Shown here in pieces: positions 1 to 8,559 of a stretch of DNA of 64,000 nt. Made by a program: the position numbers and the translations under genes. Every line of letters begins with the position of its first letter. The stretch's first letter is position 1. Source of the stretch: an uncultured Lachnospiraceae bacterium (GTDB lineage: Bacteria; Bacillota; Clostridia; Lachnospirales; Lachnospiraceae); NCBI GenBank assembly GCA_905203555.1, contig CAJKWK010000001.1, positions 62,001 to 126,000 of the forward strand, read 5' to 3'. The notes under the pieces were generated by a model. The model did not search any database. It had not been told where the DNA came from and saw only the letters and a list, made by a program, of their open reading frames with translations.

Positions 1-434
1 TAAATTCCGAATGCCGGAAGACCTTTCTGTGCGTGTGTAGCCAATACAGATGCCAGATAAACAGCTCCCGGTCTCTCTGTTCCGTTGAATCCCCATACAG
101 CTTTGATTGTCATCGGATCCATATCCATTGTCTCTGCGCCGTAGCACCAGCATGGCGTAACTGTCAATGTAATATCAACGCCCTCTTTTTTGAATTTGTC
201 TGCGCAAGCAGCTGCTTCTGCAACACGTCCGATTGTTGTATCTGCGATTACAACCTTCACCGGCTCGCCGTTTGTATATTTCAAATTCTCTTCGAACAAT
301 TTTGCTGCTGATTTAGCCATGTTCATTGTCTGCTCTTCCAGAGACTCACGTACTTTCAGTACTCCTCTTCTTCCGTCAATTGTTGGTCTGATTCCGATTA
401 CTGGATAGTCACCTATCAATCTTGATTTTGCCAT
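1..434 (-). CDS. fucI: L-fucose isomerase, N-terminal part (cut by window edge)
   Basis: Converts L-fucose to L-fuculose in the cytoplasm, the first step of fucose breakdown. I translated the minus strand from the ATG at 434, which follows AAGGAGG. About 144 codons are open to position 1 and the C-terminus lies outside the window. Residues near the start (IGIRPTIDGRRG, then VRESLEEQTMNMAK) and the later stretches PCWCYGAET and WGFNGTERPGAVYLA match the FucI family very closely. The gene lies 21 nt downstream of the FGGY kinase and is co-oriented, so the two probably share a transcript. Arabinose isomerase is an alternative family but does not carry these motifs. Confidence 0.93.
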   Translation of the reverse strand, partial: MAKSRLIGDYPVIGIRPTIDGRRGVLKVRESLEEQTMNMAKSAAKLFEENLKYTNGEPVKVVIADTTIGRVAEAAACADKFKKEGVDITLTVTPCWCYGAETMDMDPMTIKAVWGFNGTERPGAVYLASVLATHAQKGLPAFGI

Positions 435-455
435 AGTTGCATTCCTCCTTAATCA

Positions 456-1931
456 TTAATGAATAAATGTTTTGAATTTCTCATACGCAGCATCCCATTT
501 TTCCGCATCCTGCGGCAGATACTCGTATGTAGTTTCTGAATTTGCGATAATCTGTCTTGCCTCTGCCACATCCTTAATCTCGCCAAGTGCCATCAGCTGA
601 ACAGCGATATTTCCAAGAGCAGTTGCCTCTACCGGTCCTGCGATCACCTTACGGCCTGCAGCGCCTGCTGTCATCTGACAAAGCAGCTTACTCTGGATTC
701 CTCCTCCGATCATATTGATCACCGGATAGTGTTTTCCTGTACAGGATTCAATCTGTTCTAATGCAAAGCGATATTTCATTGCAAGACTCTGGTTGATACA
801 ACACATAATCTCACCGATTGTCTCCGGTACTTTCTGCCCTGTTCTTCTGCAGAATTCACGAATACGTTCCGGAATATTTCCTGCTGCTACAAACTCCGGT
901 GAATCCGGATCGATAAAGCTCTGGAACGGCTCTGCCTCCAATGCCATCTTCTCAAGCTCTCCGAAAGAATACTCCTGTCCTTCACGGATCCACTGTCTTC
1001 TGCTCTCCTGAGCAAGCCATAATCCAATAATATTCTTCAACAGTGTAGTTGTATTTCCATAGCCGCCTTCGTTGCTGACATTACATTCCAGAGACTTTTC
1101 TCCGATTATCGGACCATCCAGCTCTGTACCGAATAAACTCCATGTACCACAACTGATAAAAATAAAATCTGGATTCTGTGTCGGCACTGATACGACCGCA
1201 CTCTGTGTATCATGTCCTGTAATTGCAATTACCTTTGCAGGTTCTACGCCCAGTTCTTCACAAATCTGCGGTTTCAAGGTTCCTATTACTGTACCGCTCG
1301 GAACAATCTCCGGCAGAATTTTCTTTGGAATCTGAAGTGCTTCCAAAATTGGTTCGCTCCACTCTTTTGTTCTTGCATCCAACAACTGCGTAGTTGCAGC
1401 CATTGTATACTCTGCTTTCTTCTCACCAGTCAAGAAATAGTTGAACAAATCCGGAGTTAATAACATCTTATCTGCCTTGTCCAAAAGCCAAGGTCTTTTC
1501 TGAACAAGAGAATACAGTTGGAAAATTGTGTTAAAGTTTTCAAACTGCAGTCCGGTCAATTCATAAACCTTTTCTTTCGGTATCGCCTTGAATACTTCCT
1601 CCTGCATTCCAAGCGTTCTGTCATCCCGATAATGAACTGCACTTTCCAACAGTGCACCATGCTCATCCAAAAGTCCAAAGTCCACACCCCAGGTATCGAT
1701 TCCGATGCTTGCAAAACCACCTTTTTGTTTTGCTTTGACAATTCCCTGTTTGATTTCAAAGAAATGTCTCAGTGTGTCCCAATACATCGTATCTCCCAAA
1801 ATAACCGGATCGTTGGAAAAACGATGAACTTCTTCCATATGAATCTTTCCGTTTTCCAGACTTCCGAGGATTGCACGTCCGCTTCCGCCACCAAAGTCAA
1901 AAGCAAGAACCTGCTTTTTCATATCTCCCAC
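456..1931 (-). CDS. FGGY-family kinase, rhamnulokinase-like, probable L-fuculokinase
   Basis: ATP-dependent ketose kinase of 491 aa, the normal length for the FGGY family. The N-terminal phosphate loop DFGGGSGRA is at residues 12-20 and the likely catalytic Asp is D241 in TGHDTQSA. By sequence it resembles RhaB (rhamnulokinase) more than FucK. However, it directly precedes fucI, no rhamnose isomerase or rhamnulose aldolase is present, and a fuculose-phosphate aldolase lies 21 kb away, so phosphorylation of L-fuculose is the better prediction. The start is taken as GTG at 1931 because AGGAGG sits 7 nt upstream. The ATG three codons later is 16 nt from it. Function on rhamnulose cannot be excluded. 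Confidence 0.85.
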   Translation of the reverse strand: MGDMKKQVLAFDFGGGSGRAILGSLENGKIHMEEVHRFSNDPVILGDTMYWDTLRHFFEIKQGIVKAKQKGGFASIGIDTWGVDFGLLDEHGALLESAVHYRDDRTLGMQEEVFKAIPKEKVYELTGLQFENFNTIFQLYSLVQKRPWLLDKADKMLLTPDLFNYFLTGEKKAEYTMAATTQLLDARTKEWSEPILEALQIPKKILPEIVPSGTVIGTLKPQICEELGVEPAKVIAITGHDTQSAVVSVPTQNPDFIFISCGTWSLFGTELDGPIIGEKSLECNVSNEGGYGNTTTLLKNIIGLWLAQESRRQWIREGQEYSFGELEKMALEAEPFQSFIDPDSPEFVAAGNIPERIREFCRRTGQKVPETIGEIMCCINQSLAMKYRFALEQIESCTGKHYPVINMIGGGIQSKLLCQMTAGAAGRKVIAGPVEATALGNIAVQLMALGEIKDVAEARQIIANSETTYEYLPQDAEKWDAAYEKFKTFIH

Positions 1932-2009
1932 TGATATGCCTCCTTTCTATATGCACTCATATCTTTTGATAGTATCATTTTACCATTGTTTCCCGGAATA
2001 ATCTTGTGT

Positions 2010-2015
2010 TATAAT
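2010..2015 (+). promoter_or_regulatory. -10 box of putative promoter for the AraC gene at 2064
   Basis: TATAAT at 2010-2015 with TTGTTT at 1986-1991 and an 18-nt spacer, about 50 nt upstream of the AraC start. The same 130-nt region must hold the minus-strand fucose promoter, for which I see no convincing -35/-10 pair. That fits an activator-dependent promoter. Confidence 0.5.
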
Positions 2016-2063
2016 GATAAAAAGTATAACAATATTCACATTTGTAAATCAGGAGAAACAATT

Positions 2064-2909
2064 ATGCAATATATTAATTATCGAGAAAACAGACAACGTG
2101 GTACTGCTGACTTCCCTTTAGAATATCACCACGTTTCCCCTTCACATCCGCAATACAACATGGCTCTTCACTGGCATGTTGAATTTGAATTTATCCGCAT
2201 TTTGAAGGGCTCCTTTAAAATCATCATTGATGATCAGACCTTCTTTGTTCCCGCCGGCTCTTTTATTTTCATTCCCGCCGGAGCTCTTCATGAAGGAATT
2301 CCCTATGACTGCGAATACGAATGTATTGTATTTGATATGAATATGCTAATGAATAAAAATGACTCCTGCTGTAAACTGATCCGTAAGATTACTGACCATG
2401 AAGTCGAAATCCAATATGTTCATTATGGTTCCTACAGTGATCTGCATCAAATTGTCTGGACTTTGTTTGATGCTATGTCTTCCAAAAAAGATGGCTATCA
2501 AATGTCTGTATTAGGTGCCCTGTATCAGATTATCGGATTGATTTTTTCTGAAAATTTCTACAACCCGGCTCCGGAACAGCCGCCACGCAGTCACCGGAAG
2601 ATCGTGCAGCTTAAACAAGCATTGGAATTTATAGAGTCTTCTTATAACAAACAGATTTCACTGCAGGAAATGGCTGATTCTGTCAATATGTCTTCCAAAT
2701 ATTTCTGCCGTTTTTTCCAGGAAATGACGCATCGAACACCAGTAGATTATTTGAATTACTACCGGATTGAGCGTGCCAGTTATGATCTGCTCACCACCGA
2801 CCAGTCCATCACCGAAGTGGCCTTCAACTCTGGTTTTAATGACCTGAGTTATTTCATCAAAACTTTTAAAAAATACAAAGGAACCACCCCAAAGCAATAT
2901 CTACGGTAA
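2064..2909 (+). CDS. AraC-family transcriptional regulator, divergent from the fucose genes
   Basis: 281-aa regulator. The N-terminal half is a cupin-like sugar-sensing domain (HWHVEFEFIRILKGSF, then IFIPAGALHEG). The last ~100 residues are the double helix-turn-helix DNA-binding domain (ISLQEMADSVNMSSKYFCRFF and the TPKQYLR ending). The start is placed at the ATG at 2064 because AGGAGA lies 7 nt upstream. An upstream in-frame ATG at 1986 would add 26 unrelated residues. It is divergently transcribed from the kinase-fucI genes, the usual layout for a local activator, so it probably responds to fucose or a fucoside. That target is an inference from position only. Confidence 0.88.
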   Translation: MQYINYRENRQRGTADFPLEYHHVSPSHPQYNMALHWHVEFEFIRILKGSFKIIIDDQTFFVPAGSFIFIPAGALHEGIPYDCEYECIVFDMNMLMNKNDSCCKLIRKITDHEVEIQYVHYGSYSDLHQIVWTLFDAMSSKKDGYQMSVLGALYQIIGLIFSENFYNPAPEQPPRSHRKIVQLKQALEFIESSYNKQISLQEMADSVNMSSKYFCRFFQEMTHRTPVDYLNYYRIERASYDLLTTDQSITEVAFNSGFNDLSYFIKTFKKYKGTTPKQYLR

Positions 2910-2910
2910 A

Positions 2911-2955
2911 AAACAGGAAACGAAACATCTGAGTCGTAGTTTCGTTTCCTGTTTT
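2911..2955. terminator. Bidirectional rho-independent terminator
   Basis: A 16-bp perfect stem (5' arm 2911-2926, 3' arm 2939-2954) with a 12-nt loop. It starts with an A-run and ends with a T-run, so it can end both the AraC transcript and the convergent gene at 2982-3419. Confidence 0.85.
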
Positions 2956-2981
2956 CTCTGCAAATCTCCAGAAAACTTCGA

Positions 2982-3419
2982 TCAGAAAATTCCAAAGATC
3001 TTTTCGCGAAAAGAATTGTACAAAGTGTCATAATCCGTATACTGAATGTCTCCATCCTTGAAAGAATGACTCCATACATCTCGTACACCATCTGCAATCA
3101 CCGTACCATACTCGCCTGTTTGCAGAATACTCGGGAAAACAAAATAGATCATAAAGAAATTCAAATCAATCTGTGTTCTCCCGTCAATCTTTCCCCTTTT
3201 ATTGGTAAACGTTTGTTTTACCGCATCGACGATACTCTGCCCGATTTCTTCAGCAGCCTTTTTCTTATCTTCTGCCTGTTCGGTATAATTTACCATCTCT
3301 CTAAAAAAATGTCCGTTCTTATCCAAAAATTCCTGCGTATTTTTTTCAAATGATTTCTTTTTCAGATGCTTGAGCATCTCCTCTTTATTTTCAAATATTC
3401 TTTCAATTCCCTGAAGCAT
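2982..3419 (-). CDS. Hypothetical protein, 145 aa, function unknown
   Basis: I do not recognise a family. The protein is mostly predicted helical and rich in Lys and Glu in its first 80 residues, then has a more hydrophobic stretch (NFFMIYFVFPSIL) around residues 90-105. There is no signal peptide, lipobox or clear membrane segment. It looks like a complete cytoplasmic protein. The ATG at 3419 is chosen because AGGAGG is 6 nt upstream. The ATG at 3425 abuts the Shine-Dalgarno directly. It stands alone between two terminators (3620-3645 and 2911-2955), so it is probably monocistronic. Nothing nearby indicates its role. Confidence 0.6.
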   Translation of the reverse strand: MLQGIERIFENKEEMLKHLKKKSFEKNTQEFLDKNGHFFREMVNYTEQAEDKKKAAEEIGQSIVDAVKQTFTNKRGKIDGRTQIDLNFFMIYFVFPSILQTGEYGTVIADGVRDVWSHSFKDGDIQYTDYDTLYNSFREKIFGIF

Positions 3420-3564
3420 AGCCATCCTCCTGTATTTCTATAATTATATATTAATGATTATACACGAATCTCTTCTCACCTTCCACCTTTATATAATAAA
3501 ATTCACATAAACATTTTATATATTTTTTAAATCAATCTTAAAAAAATTCACTCCCAACTCTTGA

Positions 3565-3610
3565 CTCAAAACAGTCTACCGAACTGTTTTATCGCATGCA
3601 TGATAACAAA
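3565..3610. repeat. 46-nt intergenic repeat, copy 1
   Basis: 40 of 46 positions are identical to copy 2 at 53074-53119. It contains two small dyads: AAAACAGT pairing with ACTGTTTT, then TTATC pairing with GATAA. A rho-independent terminator follows 13 nt later. The last ~20 nt also match copy 3 near 57021. Confidence 0.65.
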
Positions 3611-3619
3611 GAGCCCAAA

Positions 3620-3645
3620 AAAAGACCGGGCTAAATGCCCGGTCT
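3620..3645 (-). terminator. Terminator of the sugar ABC transporter operon
   Basis: Stem AGACCGGGC (3623-3631) / GCCCGGTCT (3637-3645) with a 5-nt loop. On the minus strand it is followed by a run of seven T. It lies 46 nt downstream of the binding-protein gene that ends the operon. Confidence 0.85.
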
Positions 3646-3690
3646 CTATTTGCTTTTTTCCAGAGATACTTATGGAATCCCTATTGCTAA

Positions 3691-4809
3691 TTAATCGTAA
3701 AGGTTAGGAGCAATCTCATCAGAATCCATAGTTTCTGCTGTATACCAGTAACCTTCCATCGGAATGTCTGATACTTCTTTATCTTCACAGATATCTGTCA
3801 ATGTGTAGATACATTTATATCCCATCATCAATGGAGACTGTGTTACAGAACCGATGAATTTTCCGCTCTTGATAGCTTCTTTCTGTGGTGTACCAGCATC
3901 AAATCCTGCTGCAATGATTCCCTTTGCCGGATCTGCATCCAATACGTTCAATGTATTGTTAGCCTGGATAACACCCTCTGCTGTTACCTGGTTGGAACCG
4001 AAGATAGCGATTGTGTCTTTCTTGGACATAATCTTCTGAGCTTCTGTAGCTGCAAGGTCTGGTGTTGTCTGAGCCGGAACACCAACTTCGATAATAACGT
4101 CAGCTTCTGCCTCTGCTACTGTTCCTTCTGCTGCATTTACATAGAATTCGTTACCAACTACTGCAACTTTCTTTCCAGCATCTGTACACAGTTCGATCAT
4201 CTTAGCGATGAATCCGTTACCACGCTGCTGAATGTTCTGAGCTGTAGCATCCTGGTTAACTTCTCCGATACGAACCTGACTGTCAGGTGTAGCTGCTTTA
4301 ATCTTATCTTCGATTACTGGGAACATGTTCTCTGCTGCTACTCCACCAGCCTGTGCGTTATCTGTAGCTACTGTAGCGTATACAGAACCTTCCGGAGCGT
4401 TGTCAACACCTGTGTCGAAACATACAACCGGGATACCAGCGTCTAATGCTGCTTTAAGAGAATCTAATACAGAGTTTGTATCACAAGCTGCAAGACCGAT
4501 TCCGTCAGGTTTTTTCTCGATAACGTCGTTCAACATTGTAACCTGGTCAGCGATATCAGACTCTGTAGCCGGTCCGTTAGATTTAGCTGTAACACCAAGC
4601 TCTTCACAAGCTTTGTCGATACCCTGAACAGCTGCCTGCCAATATGTTGACTGGAAACTCTTAACGATTACTTCGAAGTGATAACCTTTGCTATCTCCGC
4701 CTTCTGCCTTATCTCCGCCATCTTCTGTTTTTGCATCTCCGCCGCCACATGCTGCCAGTGAGAATACCATTGCTGCACTAAGTAAAACAGCTACAAGTTT
4801 CTTTTTCAT
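3691..4809 (-). CDS. Sugar ABC transporter substrate-binding lipoprotein (RbsB/MglB type)
   Basis: 372-aa extracellular binding protein anchored by lipid. The signal peptide ends in the lipobox LAAC with Cys21 as the lipidation site, followed by a Gly/Asp/Glu-rich linker. The mature part is a type I periplasmic-binding fold (Peripla_BP_4), with pieces such as KPDGIGLAACDTNS and GIPVVCFDTGVDN that are typical of ribose/galactose-type binding proteins. Start ATG at 4809 follows AAGGAGG. It is the last gene of a seven-gene minus-strand set. Between the fucose genes and the fucose BMC locus, fucose or a fucosylated sugar is the likely ligand, but specificity cannot be read from sequence. Confidence 0.9.
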   Translation of the reverse strand: MKKKLVAVLLSAAMVFSLAACGGGDAKTEDGGDKAEGGDSKGYHFEVIVKSFQSTYWQAAVQGIDKACEELGVTAKSNGPATESDIADQVTMLNDVIEKKPDGIGLAACDTNSVLDSLKAALDAGIPVVCFDTGVDNAPEGSVYATVATDNAQAGGVAAENMFPVIEDKIKAATPDSQVRIGEVNQDATAQNIQQRGNGFIAKMIELCTDAGKKVAVVGNEFYVNAAEGTVAEAEADVIIEVGVPAQTTPDLAATEAQKIMSKKDTIAIFGSNQVTAEGVIQANNTLNVLDADPAKGIIAAGFDAGTPQKEAIKSGKFIGSVTQSPLMMGYKCIYTLTDICEDKEVSDIPMEGYWYTAETMDSDEIAPNLYD

Positions 4810-4870
4810 TTTTCATTTCCTCCTTGAAATAGATGTTTTTATATGAAGTTCTTCTGCGAACAACATACTC

Positions 4871-4938
4871 TGTTTTTGTTTTGTTTTTTGATTTTTGTTT
4901 TAATTTTTCTTATCTTTTCTTTTTATTTTTTCTTTTTC
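4871..4938. other. Homopurine/homopyrimidine-rich spacer before the binding-protein gene
   Basis: On the plus strand this ~68-nt stretch is almost entirely T with few other bases. On the coding (minus) strand it is A-rich and covers the 3' end of the permease gene and most of the 113-nt gap before the binding-protein gene. An unstructured A-rich leader of this kind could raise expression or stability of the binding-protein message. That role is speculative. Confidence 0.4.
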
Positions 4939-5894
4939 AGCAAGTCAATTAATACAGCTGCAATCAACACAAGACCTGTAAAAATCTGCTGCCAGTTTGC
5001 CTGCAGTCCGATAAACGGAAGTCCTACCTTCATCAGACAGATAACAAATACACCGAAGAATGTTCCGAGGATTGTACCTACACCACCTGTTGTAGATACA
5101 CCACCTACGATTGCTCCACCGATTGCATCCAACTCGAATCCTGCTCCGGTTCCCGGATAGATTGTAGATACATATGCTGCATATGCAACTCCGGCAAGTC
5201 CTGCAAACAGACCACAAATTACATAAGCCAGTGTATGATAGAATTTTACATTTACTCCGGCAAGTCTTGTTGCCTCTTTGTTACTTCCGATTGCTATAAT
5301 GTAACGACCCACTCTTGTATGATTCAATACAAAGGACATCACGATTACAAGTACAATCATGGATACGATACCAATTGGAATGATCGTTCCTTCTGCTGTT
5401 GTAAACTTGAACAAGTTTCTGAATGCTCCCTGTTCAGACATTGCTGACGGCCATGAAATACCCATACCACCGCAAAGTGCAGGTCCGAGACCACGAGTGA
5501 TCATACAAGTACACAGTGTTGCCAAGAATGGCGGAAGATCCATGATGGCTACTAAAACACCATTGAGTAAACCAACCAGAATTCCCACTAAAACACATAC
5601 GATCAAACCAACTACTACAGGCATATCCTTCTGCACTACCAGATATCCTCCGATCAGCGCATAAGTTACAAGTCCTGTACCGATGGACAGGTCAACACCT
5701 CCTGTAATAAGCGGGAAGGTAACGCCAATTGCCATCAATGTTATGTAGTATGAAATATCCAGAACACTTACCACTGTCGGATAAGATCTGAATGCCGGGC
5801 TGAGAATACTGAAGAGAACAATCATTGCAAGGTTGATTCCCAATACCATTGCCTCTCGCCCTTTTAATCCGAGAAACTTTTTATTCTTTGACAT
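4923..5894 (-). CDS. Sugar ABC transporter permease (RbsC type)
   Basis: 323-aa inner-membrane permease of the ribose/galactose family (BPD_transp_2). It has 8-10 hydrophobic segments and the family signatures GGVDLSIG near residue 65 and NKEATRLAGVNV near 205, the latter in the cytoplasmic loop that contacts the ATPase. Start ATG at 5894 follows a GAGGGG-type site. It lies 14 nt downstream of the ATPase gene and before the binding protein. A second, different permease is present upstream (7433-8407), so the transporter is probably a heterodimer rather than the homodimer usual for RbsC. Confidence 0.9.
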   Translation of the reverse strand: MSKNKKFLGLKGREAMVLGINLAMIVLFSILSPAFRSYPTVVSVLDISYYITLMAIGVTFPLITGGVDLSIGTGLVTYALIGGYLVVQKDMPVVVGLIVCVLVGILVGLLNGVLVAIMDLPPFLATLCTCMITRGLGPALCGGMGISWPSAMSEQGAFRNLFKFTTAEGTIIPIGIVSMIVLVIVMSFVLNHTRVGRYIIAIGSNKEATRLAGVNVKFYHTLAYVICGLFAGLAGVAYAAYVSTIYPGTGAGFELDAIGGAIVGGVSTTGGVGTILGTFFGVFVICLMKVGLPFIGLQANWQQIFTGLVLIAAVLIDLLKKKK

Positions 5895-5908
5895 CTTCTC
5901 ACCCCTCC

Positions 5909-7405
5909 TTATTCACATTCTCTTGTTGCCAGATTCATAATTGTTTCCTGTTTTGCTTCTGAAATATCAAGCTCACCGGTCTTCTTACCTTCACACATAA
6001 CAACCACTCGGTCGCTCATTCGGAGAATCTCGGTCATCTCAGAGGAAATCATGATAATAGATTTTCCTTCTGCTACCAGCTTATTCATCAGCTTGTAAAT
6101 CTCATTTTTAGCACCTACGTCGATACCTCTGGTCGGCTCATCGAAAATGAGGATATCACAATCACGTGCCAGCCATTTTGCGATAACGACTTTCTGCTGG
6201 TTACCACCGGACAAGTTTACAACTAACTGATCCACATCCGGTGTCTTCGTTGCAAGAGCCTCTACATACTTCTCTGCAACTTCTCTTTCTTTCTTCTTGT
6301 TGATGAAAATACCATTCATGAAGTCCTTCATGTTTGCCATAGATGTATTCTCAGCAACTGTCTTCTGTACAACGATACCATATCGTTTTCTATCCTCTGA
6401 CAGATAACCGATACCACAGCGAACTGCATCCTGAGGGCTGTGAATGGTTACTTTCTCACCATTGATATAAATATCTCCGCTTTCCTTCGGGTCAGCTCCA
6501 AACAATGCTCTTGCTGTCTCAGTACGTCCGGCACCCATCAATCCTGAGAATCCTAAGATCTCACCTTTACGAAGTTCAAAGCTGACATCCTGTACCATCT
6601 TACCGGCATTCAAATGCTCTACCTTCAGAACAACCGGAGCATCCTTCGGAACAGCACTCTCTGTCTTAGGATCTTCGTAAATAACACGACCAACCATCAT
6701 GTTAATGATATCTTCTTTTGTACAATCCTTTGTAATCAAAGTACCTACATATGTACCATCTCGCATTACTGTTACACGATCGGTAATCACTTTAATCTCA
6801 TCCATACGATGTGAAATGTAAACCATTGCAATGTCTTTTTCTCTCAAGTCACGAATGATCTTAAACATCTCTTCGATTTCAGATTCTGTCAGAGCTGCAG
6901 AAGGTTCGTCAAAGATGATAACCTTTGCATCAAAGGAAACTGCTTTTGCAATTTCACACATCTGCTGCTTACCAACTGTCAGATTCGACATTTTCTCTTT
7001 CGGATCAATATCTACATGAAGTCTGTCAAACAGTTTCTTCGCTTCTTCATTCATCTTCTTATCATCAATCTTAATACCCTTTTTAAACTCTCTTCCGATA
7101 AAAAGGTTCTGGGCAACTGTCAGATGACCGAGCATGTTCAACTCCTGATGAACGATTACGATACCTGCATCCTGTGCTTCTCTTGTATTTTTGAATTCCA
7201 CTTCTTTACCTTCATATGTAATCGTACCGGAATCCTTTTTATAAATACCCGTCAGCACCTTCATAAGTGTTGATTTACCAGCTCCGTTCTCACCCATAAG
7301 TGCAAGAACTTCACCTTTTCTGACCTCTAAATCAACATGGTCAAGTGCATGTACACCGGGGAAAGACTTGTCAATGTCTTTCATTGTCAAAATAATCTCA
7401 CCCAT
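5909..7405 (-). CDS. Sugar ABC transporter ATP-binding protein (RbsA/MglA type)
   Basis: 498-aa ATPase with two tandem ABC domains, as usual for carbohydrate uptake class 2 importers. Domain 1 has Walker A GENGAGKST (residues 38-46), signature LTVGKQQM and Walker B VIIFDEPSAAL. Domain 2 has the degenerate Walker A GLMGAGRTE, signature LSGGNQQK and Walker B ILIFDEPTRGIDVG. It energises uptake with the two adjacent permeases. The start MGEIILTMKDI follows AAGGAGAG. It is 27 nt downstream of the first permease and in the same operon. Confidence 0.93.
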   Translation of the reverse strand: MGEIILTMKDIDKSFPGVHALDHVDLEVRKGEVLALMGENGAGKSTLMKVLTGIYKKDSGTITYEGKEVEFKNTREAQDAGIVIVHQELNMLGHLTVAQNLFIGREFKKGIKIDDKKMNEEAKKLFDRLHVDIDPKEKMSNLTVGKQQMCEIAKAVSFDAKVIIFDEPSAALTESEIEEMFKIIRDLREKDIAMVYISHRMDEIKVITDRVTVMRDGTYVGTLITKDCTKEDIINMMVGRVIYEDPKTESAVPKDAPVVLKVEHLNAGKMVQDVSFELRKGEILGFSGLMGAGRTETARALFGADPKESGDIYINGEKVTIHSPQDAVRCGIGYLSEDRKRYGIVVQKTVAENTSMANMKDFMNGIFINKKKEREVAEKYVEALATKTPDVDQLVVNLSGGNQQKVVIAKWLARDCDILIFDEPTRGIDVGAKNEIYKLMNKLVAEGKSIIMISSEMTEILRMSDRVVVMCEGKKTGELDISEAKQETIMNLATRECE

Positions 7406-7432
7406 TACTATCTCTCCTTTCTTATTTGATGA

Positions 7433-8407
7433 TTAATTCTTTCTACGTCTTGCAGAAACGTCTGAGTAAACCGCTGCGATAACGATCAATCCAGTAATGA
7501 TGTACTGGTAATCTTTCGTGAATCCCAATGCAAGAATACCCTGCTGCAAAAGAGAGATAATAATTACACCAATTACAGTACCGCTGATAGATGCAAGTCC
7601 TCCAACCATGGAAGTTCCTCCCATAACACAGCCTGCAATCGCCTCATTGTTGTACTGATCGCCGTATCCCGGCTGAACTGTTGTATATGTAGCTACGAAG
7701 AAAATGGATGCAATACCAACCAATGTTCCACAAATAATATATGCCAGCATTTCCCATTTCTTAATATTAACACCAGAAAGTCTGACTGCTTCTTTGTTAC
7801 TTCCGAGACAAAGAATATAACGTCCCCATTTTGTCTTATTCAGAATTACTGCACAAACAATAGCAATTACTACAAAAATGATCAGTCCCATTGGAATACC
7901 GTTAAAACTGATAATGTTACGGAACCATCCACCCTCTGTGCCTGCCTGCGGCCAGCTGACTGACTGTGTCTTTGTAAATACAGCTGCAATACCTTTTGCA
8001 ATATTCATACTTGCCATGGAAACGATGAACGGCGGTACCTTCCAATAAGCTACCAAATATCCGTTAAACACACCGAATGCCACACCGATCAGTATGCTCA
8101 TTACCAATGCTGCTCCCATTGGCACACCATAGGTTACCAGACTATATCCGGAAACCAGTGAACAGCAGAACATAACCGGTCCAATTGAGAAATCGATTCC
8201 TCCGGTTGCAATAACAAATGTTACACCCAAAGAAAGAAATCCCAGGAAGTATACATAGTTCAACGTATTCATAATACGTGAAGTAGTGAAGAAACTTCCA
8301 TCCGTCATCAGTCCGAATGCCAGATACATAAGTATCAATAACACAACCAAGACAATTCTGTTAAATCCTATTTTTTTTACCAAAGGATTCTGTTTAATCT
8401 TTTCCAC
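7433..8407 (-). CDS. Sugar ABC transporter permease (RbsC type), first copy
   Basis: 324-aa membrane permease of the same family as the one at 4923-5894, with GGIDFSIGPVM and NKEAVRLSGVNI in the equivalent positions. The start is placed at the GTG at 8407 (product begins MEKIKQNPLV) because AGGAGG lies 7 nt upstream. The open frame continues 26 codons further but without a ribosome site. The 152-nt gap to the preceding gene suggests an extra promoter for the transport genes. It carries a small dyad, CTGTTTT/AAAACAG, near 8440-8460 in the leader. Confidence 0.88.
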   Translation of the reverse strand: MEKIKQNPLVKKIGFNRIVLVVLLILMYLAFGLMTDGSFFTTSRIMNTLNYVYFLGFLSLGVTFVIATGGIDFSIGPVMFCCSLVSGYSLVTYGVPMGAALVMSILIGVAFGVFNGYLVAYWKVPPFIVSMASMNIAKGIAAVFTKTQSVSWPQAGTEGGWFRNIISFNGIPMGLIIFVVIAIVCAVILNKTKWGRYILCLGSNKEAVRLSGVNIKKWEMLAYIICGTLVGIASIFFVATYTTVQPGYGDQYNNEAIAGCVMGGTSMVGGLASISGTVIGVIIISLLQQGILALGFTKDYQYIITGLIVIAAVYSDVSARRRKN

Positions 8408-8559
8408 TTCTCTTCCTCCTATTCCTTTGCATTTTTCTGTTTTGTCTTCCAAAACAGTTCCTGAGACACGAGAAGCACGCCTCATTTATGAATAAATTAT
8501 GAACGATTTTCGAAAAAAATGTAATTGAATATCTTCCTAAAAAAGGTTAAAAAATTCCT

